In this document: in pieces, positions 9,197-18,079 of the stretch
How positions within the stretch are numbered: the stretch's first letter is position 1
Layout: the number at the start of each line of letters is the position of its first letter
DNA from: Bacteroidales bacterium
Lineage (GTDB): Bacteria > Bacteroidota > Bacteroidia > Bacteroidales > VadinHA17
Reading direction: 5' to 3'
Assembly: GCA_018056245.1 (NCBI GenBank)
Contig: JAGPFZ010000002.1
Span: 1 to 64,000 of the forward strand
Length of the DNA stretch: 64,000 nt
Notes under the pieces: generated by a model
Database searches by the model: none
What the model was told of the DNA's origin: nothing
Seen by the model: only the letters and a program-made list of their open reading frames with translations
Program-made: the position numbers and the translations under genes

Positions 9197-10277
9197 CAAT
9201 ATTGAAATAGAAGCTGAAGAAGGTCAGACTATTTTTGAAGCTGCCACCAGAGCAGGGATTCATATTCCCACACTATGCCATAAAGAAGGTGTGGAATATT
9301 ACTCTTCATGTATGGTTTGTATTGTAAAAAATAAAGTTTCAAATAGTTATATTCCTTCATGTTCAGCATTGGTCCAGGATGGGATGGATATTAATACTAC
9401 AGGCGAAGATGTGAAAGAAATGAGGAAAAAAGCTATTGAACTCCTTCTTTTAGAACACAGAGCTGAGTGTGAAGCTCCCTGCAGGCTTGTTTGTCCGGCT
9501 GGTTATAATATACCACTGATGAACAGATTACTAATATCAGGTGAATTTCAAAATGCTATCGAGCTTGCCAGATCAGAAATAAAAACACCTGAAATACTGT
9601 GTGTTAATTGTAACGGTTATTGTGAAAATGCATGCAGGAGGAAAAAAATAGACCAGCCTGTTTCAATACGCAATATACAATTATTCATTGCACGTAAGAT
9701 AAATAAATATGACCCTAACCAGGATACTAATAAACAGTCTGACAAAGAAACTCCGGCCCAGAAGGGAATAAAAAATTATAATCCGGTAAGAAATCGTTTC
9801 AACTCGAGGATTGGAAAGCTAAGCGATAGTGAATTGAAAGAATGGCTGAAGGAGTGTATCGGAAATGGGACAAGGATAAGGGAAATATCGGATTTTGAAT
9901 CGGCTGCAATTGAAGCGGAAAATTGCATGCATTGCGATTGCAGAGCTTCAGAAAATTGCAAATTAAGATACCTTGCCGAAGAGTATTCATTGAAGGATCC
10001 TACCGGCAAACTTATCAATGCTACTATCGAAAAAAAAATAAATTACAATACCGGCTTGATTTTTGAATATGCAAAATGTATAAAATGTGGTTTATGTATA
10101 AGAGTGTGTGAAGATAGTAAGGATGATCCTTCTCTTTGCTTTATAGGAAAAGGATTCCTTACACGGGTATCTGAACCTCTGACGGAAAAATTTGAAAATA
10201 TTTTAAAAAATAAAGCAGATATTTGTATAGAAGTATGTCCTACTGGCGCTTTAAGAAATTTAAATAATAAATCATAG
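9177..10277 (+). CDS. NuoG/GltD-like iron-sulfur module without a catalytic domain
   Basis: A 366-residue protein overlapping the NuoE-NuoF gene by 20 bases. Residues 1-75 form a plant-type [2Fe-2S] domain with the exact NuoG/hydrogenase spacing C34-x10-C45-x2-C48-x13-C62. Next is a GltD/Fer4_20-like domain (CEAPCRLVCPAGYNIP, then CVNCNGYCENAC), a Cys cluster CMHCDC with CKLR, and a C-terminal ferredoxin-like set (CIKCGLCIRVC and CIEVCPTGAL). The flavin domains of GltD, the H-cluster of HydA and the molybdopterin domain of NuoG and FdhA are all missing. It is therefore probably an electron relay between the NuoF flavin and another partner. The family assignment of each domain is good; the acceptor is unknown. 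Confidence 0.8.
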   Translation: MIRLKIDNIEIEAEEGQTIFEAATRAGIHIPTLCHKEGVEYYSSCMVCIVKNKVSNSYIPSCSALVQDGMDINTTGEDVKEMRKKAIELLLLEHRAECEAPCRLVCPAGYNIPLMNRLLISGEFQNAIELARSEIKTPEILCVNCNGYCENACRRKKIDQPVSIRNIQLFIARKINKYDPNQDTNKQSDKETPAQKGIKNYNPVRNRFNSRIGKLSDSELKEWLKECIGNGTRIREISDFESAAIEAENCMHCDCRASENCKLRYLAEEYSLKDPTGKLINATIEKKINYNTGLIFEYAKCIKCGLCIRVCEDSKDDPSLCFIGKGFLTRVSEPLTEKFENILKNKADICIEVCPTGALRNLNNKS

Positions 10278-11396
10278 GTGAAATATTTATACTTAATATC
10301 ATTTTTTCTTTTTACAGGCGGATTATCCTTTTCTCAAGAGAGTTCCAGTAACTGGCCTATTTTTCGTGGGAAAAGCGATCTTTCCGGCAGCACTACAATT
10401 GATTTTCCGGAATCCATTTCTATGATATGGAATATTTCAACCGGCGTCAGAACCAAATCCTCTCCAGTATTTGCTGATGGCATCATTTATTTTGGAACTG
10501 ACAACGGCAATATCTATGCTGTTGGCGATGACGGTAAAGTAAAATGGAAATATGAGACAGGAAATCCAGTAGAGGCTCCTCCTCTTGTGTATGGCAATAA
10601 AATATATGTAGGTACAACGGATGGTATATTCCACGCTGTCAATAAGTTAACAGGTAAACGTGAATGGTTATATACTACAGAAAACCAGATTGTTGGGTCT
10701 GCGAATTCCTGGTTTTCCGGGAAAATGGCCGGAATTATTTTTGGAAGTTATGATTATTTTTTACACTGTGTTGATCCGAACAACGGTAAAATGTTATGGA
10801 AACTGGAAACAATGAATTATGTGAACGGTACACCTTCGGTTTCTTACAATAGGATAATCTTCGGAGGATGCGATGGAGTGATAAGAGTGGTAGATCCGAG
10901 AACCGGAACGGAAAGGAAAACTTATGAAACAGGTAATTATATTGCTGCTTCGCCTGCAGTTGTAAATGACAAAGCATACTTCGGCGATTATGACGGTAAT
11001 TTTTACTGTCTGGATATTTCGGTTGGAAAAATTATGTGGACCATTCCGGCACAGGAGACTTCGGGTGCAATAGTTGGCAATCCTGCAGTTATGGGTAATT
11101 ATGTTGTTATAGGCAACGAAGATAAATATCTATACTGCTATAATACAGAAAATGGGAAGTTGTTATGGAAATTCATGACAAACGGCCGTATTACAGGCTC
11201 GGCCGTTATAACACCTTCAAAGGTTATTTTTGGTAGTATGGATGGATACATATATATGCTTGATCTTAAAAGCGGGAAAAAATTATGGAGTTTTAACGCG
11301 GGAGCGCCTATAAGCAGCTCGCCCGTAATCACAAATGGTAAGTTTTATATTCTGGCTGAAGACGGGAGGTTACTGGCTTTTGGACAAAAAAAATGA
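10278..11396 (+). CDS. Secreted PQQ-repeat (BamB-like) beta-propeller protein
   Basis: A 372-residue protein starting at GTG, directly abutting the previous TAG stop. It has a cleavable signal peptide (about 1-20, ending LSFSQ) and then seven or so PQQ-type blades with the classic pattern of DGxxYxGxxDGxxYAxD and GKxxWxF (for example GKVKWKYE, GKMLWKLE, GKIMWTIP, GKLLWKFM, GKKLWSFN). It is the most regular propeller of the set. No lipobox Cys, vicinal Cys pair or heme motif is present, so it is probably a soluble periplasmic or surface-assembled partner protein. Its stop overlaps the glycosyltransferase start as ATGA. Confidence 0.82.
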   Translation: MKYLYLISFFLFTGGLSFSQESSSNWPIFRGKSDLSGSTTIDFPESISMIWNISTGVRTKSSPVFADGIIYFGTDNGNIYAVGDDGKVKWKYETGNPVEAPPLVYGNKIYVGTTDGIFHAVNKLTGKREWLYTTENQIVGSANSWFSGKMAGIIFGSYDYFLHCVDPNNGKMLWKLETMNYVNGTPSVSYNRIIFGGCDGVIRVVDPRTGTERKTYETGNYIAASPAVVNDKAYFGDYDGNFYCLDISVGKIMWTIPAQETSGAIVGNPAVMGNYVVIGNEDKYLYCYNTENGKLLWKFMTNGRITGSAVITPSKVIFGSMDGYIYMLDLKSGKKLWSFNAGAPISSSPVITNGKFYILAEDGRLLAFGQKK

Positions 11397-12679
11397 AAAT
11401 TGTATATCTTGTAACGAGTTCAGGCGGTTCTTTTTACTGTACTAATTGTTACCGCGACATGCTTTTTTTAAAAGCAATAAAAAAATACAGTAATGCTGAT
11501 GCGGAAACAGTATCTCTTTATTTGCCTCCTGAGAAAATTTATGTTGAAAATGGTTTTGGTACCGATGTTTTTTTCGGAGCAGTATCCCTTTATATAAGGG
11601 AGAAAATTCCGGCATTAGAAAAAATGCCGACATTTCTCGAAAAGATATTTGACTCTCCTCCTATGCTTAATATTGCGGCAAAAAGCGCCAGTTCAACAAG
11701 AACTAACGGGCTCGAGGAGATGACATTGGGTATGATAGACAGCTCTTCACGTAAACACATAAGGGAACTCGAAAATCTCGTTAAGTACCTTCAAGAAAGT
11801 GTAAAACCTGATATTATTCACCTTTCAAATTCTCTTATCATAGGACTGGCAAAACAGATTAAGGATTATCTCGATGTGAAAATTGTATGCTCACTCCAGA
11901 ATGAGGATGACTGGATTAATGAGATGAAGGAACCCTACCAGTCGAAAGCATGGGAAATGATTGGAAAAGAATCGGTTAATGTTGATGCTTTTATTTCTCC
12001 AAGTAAATATTTCAGTGATTTTATTGTTTCAAAAACAAATATAAACAGAGATAAAATTAAAATTGTGCCCATAGGAATCGAGAGTGAAACAGTTTTTCCT
12101 GGCACAGAAAAAGTTATTAAGCCTGCAATAGGTTTCTTGTCGAGAGTGAGTTACAACAACGGATTTGATAAACTTGTCGACGCTTTTATTAAAATCAGAA
12201 AAAGTGGAGATTTCGAAAATTTAAACCTTCACATATGTGGCGGTTACACAGGAGATGATAAGCCCTTTATAAAGAAACAGATAAAAAAGATAAATGGTAG
12301 CGGATATAAAAATTCAGTGAGAATATTTCAGGAATTTCAAGGAAAAGGAAAGAGAGAATTCCTTGAATCGGTTTGTCTAATAAGTGTGCCTGTGAGAAAA
12401 CCTGATGCTTATGGCCTTTATGTGCTGGAAGCCAATGCTGCAGGAGTTCCTGTAGTACAACCTTCGACAGGTTCTTTTCCTGAAATACTCGAAGCTACAG
12501 AAGGGGGCATTCTTTATGAACCTGACACTGTAGAATATCTGACAGAAAATATATTAAACTTACTCAGGAACAGTGATATACTAAAGGAATTAGGTTTACG
12601 CGGCAAAAAAAACGTATTGACTAAACTCTCAACAGAACAAATGGCAAAAGCACTTATGGAGGTTTATACCAATCTTTAA
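11393..12679 (+). CDS. GT-B fold glycosyltransferase (GT1/GT4-like)
   Basis: A 428-residue protein with the two-domain GT-B layout: an N-terminal half beginning MKIVYLVTSSGGSFY, and a C-terminal half with GFLSRVSYNNGFDKLVDAF and the nucleotide-sugar binding stretch PVRKPDAYGLYVLEANAAG, whose E is the usual E-x7-E type site of GT4 enzymes. It has no signal peptide, so it acts in the cytoplasm. Coupled by ATGA to a secreted propeller gene and followed by an ABC transporter, it might glycosylate a lipid or a protein of this operon, but the substrate cannot be read from the sequence. Confidence 0.78.
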   Translation: MKIVYLVTSSGGSFYCTNCYRDMLFLKAIKKYSNADAETVSLYLPPEKIYVENGFGTDVFFGAVSLYIREKIPALEKMPTFLEKIFDSPPMLNIAAKSASSTRTNGLEEMTLGMIDSSSRKHIRELENLVKYLQESVKPDIIHLSNSLIIGLAKQIKDYLDVKIVCSLQNEDDWINEMKEPYQSKAWEMIGKESVNVDAFISPSKYFSDFIVSKTNINRDKIKIVPIGIESETVFPGTEKVIKPAIGFLSRVSYNNGFDKLVDAFIKIRKSGDFENLNLHICGGYTGDDKPFIKKQIKKINGSGYKNSVRIFQEFQGKGKREFLESVCLISVPVRKPDAYGLYVLEANAAGVPVVQPSTGSFPEILEATEGGILYEPDTVEYLTENILNLLRNSDILKELGLRGKKNVLTKLSTEQMAKALMEVYTNL

Positions 12680-12712
12680 TTTTAATGTAAGGCCATACAT
12701 ATTGATTTTAAA

Positions 12713-13381
12713 ATGCTAAAATTAAGAAACATCAACAAGTCATACCCGCAACGAGGCATCGTTTTTGACGGTCTCTGCCTTGATGTAAGTGTAGGTGAGA
12801 CTATTGCGGTTATGGGACCATCAGGTTCAGGAAAAACAACGCTTTTAAATATTATCGGACTGCTTGATAAACCGGATTCCGGTGAAATTTTTTTCAGAGA
12901 AAAAATACTGAACAATTTTTCAAACGACGAGGCTGCTGAATACAGAAATAAATATACAGGGTTTATTTTTCAGGATCATCTTCTTCTGCCTTATCTTACA
13001 ATTATTGATAATATTTTGCTACCGCTTTTTGCAGGCGAAATTGACGATGAAAAATACAATGAAAAGAGACGCTACGTTATGGAACTCATGCAAAAAACCG
13101 GGATAGATGCTATTTCTGAAAAATATCCATTTCAAGTGTCAGGTGGGGAGGCTCAGAGGGCGGCTCTGGTAAGAGCTCTTATAAATAAGCCCGATTTATT
13201 ACTGGCCGATGAACCAACCGGAGCACTCGACGCTGCCAATGCTGAAATCCTTGGCGACTTATTAAAGGAAATAAGCTCAATGGAGGGAACCACAGTAGTT
13301 CTTGCCACCCATTCTGAAAAACTTGCAAAAAAGATGTCGGTTATTTACAAAATAGAAGAAGGGAAACTCTCCAGAATATGA
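12713..13381 (+). CDS. ABC transporter ATP-binding protein, LolD/MacB type
   Basis: A 222-residue ATPase of the LolD/FtsE/MacB class. Visible motifs are Walker A GPSGSGKTT (about residues 35-43), Q-loop FIFQDH, the signature VSGGEAQRAALVRAL and Walker B LLLADEPTGALD. The length fits the family (about 220-230). It lies 33 bases after the glycosyltransferase and 10 bases before an FtsX-domain permease, so the pair forms one mechanotransmission-type ABC system. Such systems move lipoproteins or act on periplasmic proteins. Here the cargo may be one of the propeller proteins, which is inference. Confidence 0.88.
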   Translation: MLKLRNINKSYPQRGIVFDGLCLDVSVGETIAVMGPSGSGKTTLLNIIGLLDKPDSGEIFFREKILNNFSNDEAAEYRNKYTGFIFQDHLLLPYLTIIDNILLPLFAGEIDDEKYNEKRRYVMELMQKTGIDAISEKYPFQVSGGEAQRAALVRALINKPDLLLADEPTGALDAANAEILGDLLKEISSMEGTTVVLATHSEKLAKKMSVIYKIEEGKLSRI

Positions 13382-13391
13382 ACTTTAATAA

Positions 13392-16300
13392 ATGAAACCT
13401 AAGATAAATCTGGCTCTGAAGTCGCTGGTCTATTATAAAAAACAGGCTTTAAATCAGGCTGCAATTATACTTATTCTTACTGCTGTGATAACCGGTTCTC
13501 TTCTTACCGGATATTCAGTTCGTGAAAGTCTGAAAAAGTCAGCAATGAATAAGATCGGGAACACTGGCTTAATAATCAGTTCCGGATTAAGATATTTTAA
13601 TGCTTCGATATCAGGGAAACTCAAAAGCATTATCGGGGTGGAATGTACTTCAATACTTGAGACAGAAGGCACAGCCCAGAAATTTAATGATAATGGAAAC
13701 CGAAGGCAAAACATTAAAATTTATGGCATCAATCACGATTTTTTCTATTTTCATAATACGCCTGAAAAATATATTGGGTTGGGCGAAGCCGCAATAAATG
13801 AAAAATTTGCCAAAGCTCTTAATCTCTCGGTAGGTGATGAAATCATACTTAATCATAAATTAATAGATGATCTCCCATCAGGTTTCCCTTTTGCTCCTTC
13901 TTTGGGTGAAGTATCCACTCATTTATTTAAAATAAAATATATACTGTCGGAAAGCGAAACAGGGAATTTTTCTCTTGGCATCAGCCAGATCATTCCATAT
14001 AATGTATTTGTTGACATAACAGAACTAAGTCGCACTAAACGTGCCAACAAAATACTTATTGATTACAAAAGCAATCTGAATGAGGAGAATCTTATTGCTA
14101 AACTTAAAACTATTCTGATTCCGTCCGATGTTGGAATTAAAGTCCGAAGCAATAAAGCTACAGGTCTGACTGAAATAATCTCATCACGCATTTTCATTGA
14201 CCAGGTTTTAATTGATGAAATCCAGCATGTCATTCCAGATGCTGTTCCTTTAATTACATATCTGGTAAACACAACACGAAAGAATGTAGCAGTTAATCCT
14301 TATTCATTTGCATCTGCGGTTGGGAAGGCAATATATAAGGACATTCCCGAAGGAAATAATATACTAATTAATAGCTGGCTGGCAGATGATATAGGGGCAA
14401 AGAAGGGCGACACATTGATTTTGAAATGGTACGATCCTGAAAGAATCAAAGAGCTTGTAGAAAAAGAAGATAGTTTTATTGTGTCAGGTGTTGTCAAGAT
14501 CGAAGGTATTTGGAACGATCCTGAACTTATGCCGGAATTTCCCGGTATTGCAGGGAAAAAGTCGTGTACTGCATGGGATGCCGGTGTGAGTATTAAAACC
14601 GAACTTATTAGAAAAAAAGATGAAGACTATTGGAATAAGTATCAGGGTACACCAAAAATATTTCTCAATTATGAAAAAGGTAAACAAATTTGGGGTAGCA
14701 ATTTCGGTCCGGCTACTGCTATCAGAATAGCTTCAGGAGCAGGAAAAAATGAAGTAATATATACTCTTACAGGTAATATTGATCCCGGATGCTTAGGTTT
14801 CAAAGCGATTAATATCAGAAATGAAATGATGAAAGCGGCAGCAGGAAGTGTTGACTTTGGCACACTGTTCCTTGCACTGGGATTTTTCATCATAGCAGCC
14901 TGCATTTTACTCCTAATACTTGCAATAAATTCGTATCTCGAATTTCATAAAGAACATATATTTTCTCTATTTGCTCTTGGTTTTAAGAATAGGAAGATAA
15001 TTAAGATCCTAACTACTGAACATTTCATTATTAGCTTAACCGGCGCTTTTACAGGAGCCTTAGCCGGGATGCTGTTTAACTCAATAATTATTAAAGCACT
15101 TAATACCGTTTGGCAAGGCGCCGTTCATGCTGATATAATTATTGCATATAACGGAGCAATCCCTATTATTACAGGCTTCTTATCAACTTTAATTCTTTCA
15201 TTATTAATTCAGTATAACAGGACGAAAAAGTTTTTGCTAAAGATGTCAGAAAAAGACGGCAGGCAATTCCGGCTTCCGTTGAAAAAAACAAAACTCACAA
15301 TCGCTTTCTCTCTTTTTTTCATAATTTGCGGCATTCTACTCTCAATTATAAATATATTTATATCTACTGAATCTTCATTGACCATTTCATATATATCGGG
15401 CACATTCCTTTTTGCAGGTTTGATTTTACTTTTTTATAATCTGGTATTCTATTACAAACCTGATAATTCTTCATCGGGTTTCATTCGTAATCTTTCACGG
15501 AGTTATTATCGTTTTTATCCTGTCAGAGCCGTCTTACCGGTTTTGCTCATTTCAGCAGGCTTATTTGCTTTAATTATTACAGGGGCCAACCGGCTTGAAA
15601 TTACTGATAAGAGTACGTCAGCTGCAGGTGGAACAGGCGGTTTCCTTATTTGGGCCGAAACCTCTACCCCAGTGAAAGAAAATCTGAATACTCCTGAGGG
15701 TAAAAAGAAATTTGGTCTTAATAATTTTCCAGCTAATGAAATGATATTTGTTCAGGCGAGAAAACTACAGGGCGATGATGCAAGTTGTCTTAATCTCAAT
15801 CAGGTAAGTTCTCCTCCCCTTCTTGGCATAGATAATTCTTATCTTGCTGAAAACAAAGCATTCAGCTTTGCATCATTACATCCTGAAGCCAATCCGTCGA
15901 ATCCATGGGAAATGATCGAAAGGTCGCCTGGTAAAAACATCATTTACGGTTTTGCAGACCAGACCGTTCTTCAATGGGGACTTAAAAAAAGTGTTGGAGA
16001 TACACTTATTTATTCAACTGAACAAGGAGAAAATTTGTATATTATTATAGCTGGTGGATTAAAATCCTCTGTTTTCCAGGGATATATTATTACAGGTGAA
16101 AAATTCTTTAATGAATATTTTCCGTCGGCAACAGGCTATTCGGTTTTTCTTATTGCAGGCAATTCGGAAAATATTGAAAATTATTTAAATATTTTAAATT
16201 CAAGATTTGAAGCTTATGGCATCAATGCCATAAGCACAAAAGAAAGGCTTTCCGCTTTTTTCGAAGTGACAAACACATATCTTTCAGTTTTTACTGTATT

Positions 16301-16652
16301 AGGTGCTTTTGGGATGATACTGGGTGTTGCCGGACTTGGTTTTGTTCTTCGTCAGAATTACAATTACAGAAGAAGAGATTTTGCCATGATGCTTGCTGTT
16401 GGGTTTAAAGAAAAAAGAATCAGAAGAATGGTTATATCCGAGCAACTCATTTTTCTTCTCTCAGGTGTAATTACCGGCTTTATAGGTGCACTAACAGCAA
16501 CCCTGCCATCTCTGGAGGAAGGTGTCGGTTTGCCATGGATTTCAACCATAATAATAATTATAATTCTTATTCTAACATGCTTCTTTACTCTGAGTGCTTC
16601 ACTAAGGGGAATTAATAAAGAATCTCTGGTTACCGCACTGAGGAAAGAATAA
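13392..16652 (+). CDS. Large FtsX-domain ABC permease
   Basis: A 1086-residue membrane protein, longer than LolC/E or MacB and matching the double-FtsX permeases of Bacteroidetes. There is an N-terminal helix at about 20-42, a long periplasmic domain, a first FtsX helix cluster at about 490-610 (FLALGFFIIAACILLLILA), middle helices at about 640-740, a second periplasmic domain, and a final FtsX cluster at about 970-1075. The conserved pattern of LGFKNRKI and VGFKEKRIRRM after helices is typical of FtsX domains. It partners the ATPase encoded 10 bases upstream and closes the operon that began at 507. Confidence 0.87.
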   Translation: MKPKINLALKSLVYYKKQALNQAAIILILTAVITGSLLTGYSVRESLKKSAMNKIGNTGLIISSGLRYFNASISGKLKSIIGVECTSILETEGTAQKFNDNGNRRQNIKIYGINHDFFYFHNTPEKYIGLGEAAINEKFAKALNLSVGDEIILNHKLIDDLPSGFPFAPSLGEVSTHLFKIKYILSESETGNFSLGISQIIPYNVFVDITELSRTKRANKILIDYKSNLNEENLIAKLKTILIPSDVGIKVRSNKATGLTEIISSRIFIDQVLIDEIQHVIPDAVPLITYLVNTTRKNVAVNPYSFASAVGKAIYKDIPEGNNILINSWLADDIGAKKGDTLILKWYDPERIKELVEKEDSFIVSGVVKIEGIWNDPELMPEFPGIAGKKSCTAWDAGVSIKTELIRKKDEDYWNKYQGTPKIFLNYEKGKQIWGSNFGPATAIRIASGAGKNEVIYTLTGNIDPGCLGFKAINIRNEMMKAAAGSVDFGTLFLALGFFIIAACILLLILAINSYLEFHKEHIFSLFALGFKNRKIIKILTTEHFIISLTGAFTGALAGMLFNSIIIKALNTVWQGAVHADIIIAYNGAIPIITGFLSTLILSLLIQYNRTKKFLLKMSEKDGRQFRLPLKKTKLTIAFSLFFIICGILLSIINIFISTESSLTISYISGTFLFAGLILLFYNLVFYYKPDNSSSGFIRNLSRSYYRFYPVRAVLPVLLISAGLFALIITGANRLEITDKSTSAAGGTGGFLIWAETSTPVKENLNTPEGKKKFGLNNFPANEMIFVQARKLQGDDASCLNLNQVSSPPLLGIDNSYLAENKAFSFASLHPEANPSNPWEMIERSPGKNIIYGFADQTVLQWGLKKSVGDTLIYSTEQGENLYIIIAGGLKSSVFQGYIITGEKFFNEYFPSATGYSVFLIAGNSENIENYLNILNSRFEAYGINAISTKERLSAFFEVTNTYLSVFTVLGAFGMILGVAGLGFVLRQNYNYRRRDFAMMLAVGFKEKRIRRMVISEQLIFLLSGVITGFIGALTATLPSLEEGVGLPWISTIIIIIILILTCFFTLSASLRGINKESLVTALRKE

Positions 16653-16667
16653 TCGTTTTAATTTTTA

Positions 16668-16693
16668 CCTTTTTAAAACATCGTCTAAAAAGG
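16668..16693. terminator. Possible hairpin between convergent genes
   Basis: CCTTTTT at 16668-16674 can pair with AAAAAGG at 16687-16693 around a 12-base loop, between the convergent stops of the FtsX permease gene and the rhamnulokinase gene. There is no clear T-tract beyond the stem, so terminator activity is uncertain. Confidence 0.3.
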
Positions 16694-16695
16694 AA

Positions 16696-18066
16696 TTAAA
16701 CTATTACTTCGGTCAGTCCAAGGTTTGGATTGATAACTTTTTGAGGCATAAGAGAATTTAAAGTAACAAGTGCTGTTCCCAGAGAAGTCCCATTACTTAT
16801 ATCTGAAACAAATATTTTTTTATCTGGAAATGAGCTTGCCACGAGCTTCATAAAAAGAGGATTTTTAACAAATCCTCCTGTAAAGATAATTTTTTCCGTC
16901 AGGTCTTTTTCTCCTATTACTCTATTAATGGCTTCAACAGTTAGGTCAGCAAGCTCAATCATAAGCTGATGATAAGCTTCAATAAAGTTGTCGAACAGAA
17001 AAAGTTCCGGTTCTTCCCTCAATGTTCCAGGTTTACTATCTGGCAGTGTGAATACCTTTTCCCCTTCAAATTTATCCGTCAGTCGGTTCAATAGTTTAAT
17101 ATCGGGCCTTACAAGACGAAATGAGTTCTCATGTATTCTGAAATATTGACTTAGTCTTTCTACCGATTCATCGTGCATATGCCCAAGAAAAAGACGAGAT
17201 GATTTCACAGGTTTACTATTAATGCTAAGATAACAAAGGCAATCCTGTTCAAGTTCTTCAGTTGTAAGTGGTTCATTATTAAAAGGATTCATACTTATAC
17301 ACCATGTTCCTGTCGAAACGAGAATAAAATTACCAATATCATCTTTAAAAAAAGGAGCAAGTGAAGCAGAACTATCATGCAACCCTGTACCAACTTTAAT
17401 CTTTGCCTTTGATATAACTGTATCAAAAAGTGTCGATACCGGCACTGGTTCCAGAACTTTCATATTTTCATCTTTTATCCACCTGTGATATGTCATTTTA
17501 TCAAAATTCCACATAGCTGTATGACAACCAATTGAAGTATGTTCCGAAACAGCCCTGCCTGTAAAAAGAAATGAAAAATATTGAGGGAAATGCAAGATAT
17601 ATTTGGTTTTAGAAAAGATATCAGATTTTTTTCTTTTAAGCCATAAAGCCTGAATACCGGCATTTAGCATGCCAAGTGCAGGAGAAGCTGTACAGCGACA
17701 AAATTCATTTTTCCCACCATATTTTTTATAAAGGGATTCCGGTATTGATTCATCAACCGGTTTAAGATAATTATAAATAGGAGTGAGTCTTTTCCCTCGA
17801 CTGTCGATATATGCCAGGGTTGCACCATAAGTTGCAAAGTTCACTGCAAGAGGGTTATATTCGCTCGTGTGAATAAGCTCGCAAATTGACTTTTTAATCC
17901 ATGACTCTATTAGATCAATATCATCGCACTCAAATCCGTCTTCATCGGTTGTGACAGGAAATTTTTCTTCATACTCATTAACAAGATTAAGTGAAGTATC
18001 AAAAATAAGAAGCTTTTTGTTTGTCTTTCCAATATCAAAAATAGCAATTACAGGCTCTTTCATCAC
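16696..18066 (-). CDS. rhaB: FGGY carbohydrate kinase, probable L-rhamnulokinase
   Basis: A 456-residue FGGY-family sugar kinase. The N-terminal phosphate-binding motif is DIGKTNKKLL (residues 11-20), a second is VSTGTWCIS, and the C-terminal adenosine motif is FTGGFVKNPLF. The gene is directly downstream of L-rhamnose isomerase with a 13-base gap, so the substrate is most likely L-rhamnulose, phosphorylated to L-rhamnulose 1-phosphate. It is somewhat shorter than E. coli RhaB (489) and could also be read as an L-fuculokinase-like protein. No aldolase, permease or rhamnose regulator is seen next to the pair. Confidence 0.78.
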   Translation of the reverse strand: MMKEPVIAIFDIGKTNKKLLIFDTSLNLVNEYEEKFPVTTDEDGFECDDIDLIESWIKKSICELIHTSEYNPLAVNFATYGATLAYIDSRGKRLTPIYNYLKPVDESIPESLYKKYGGKNEFCRCTASPALGMLNAGIQALWLKRKKSDIFSKTKYILHFPQYFSFLFTGRAVSEHTSIGCHTAMWNFDKMTYHRWIKDENMKVLEPVPVSTLFDTVISKAKIKVGTGLHDSSASLAPFFKDDIGNFILVSTGTWCISMNPFNNEPLTTEELEQDCLCYLSINSKPVKSSRLFLGHMHDESVERLSQYFRIHENSFRLVRPDIKLLNRLTDKFEGEKVFTLPDSKPGTLREEPELFLFDNFIEAYHQLMIELADLTVEAINRVIGEKDLTEKIIFTGGFVKNPLFMKLVASSFPDKKIFVSDISNGTSLGTALVTLNSLMPQKVINPNLGLTEVIV

Positions 18067-18079
18067 TTCAATCTAAAGT

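Noticed and set aside
6776..10277. An NADH-dependent [FeFe] hydrogenase operon
   Set aside because: HndA/HndC-like and 2Fe-2S modules are present, but no H-cluster domain or HydEFG maturation gene is seen in the window.
507..11396. PQQ-dependent alcohol dehydrogenases
   Set aside because: The propeller repeats match the PQQ-repeat class, but the vicinal Cys pair and the heme-binding CxxCH motifs of these enzymes are absent, so a quinoprotein enzyme is not supported.
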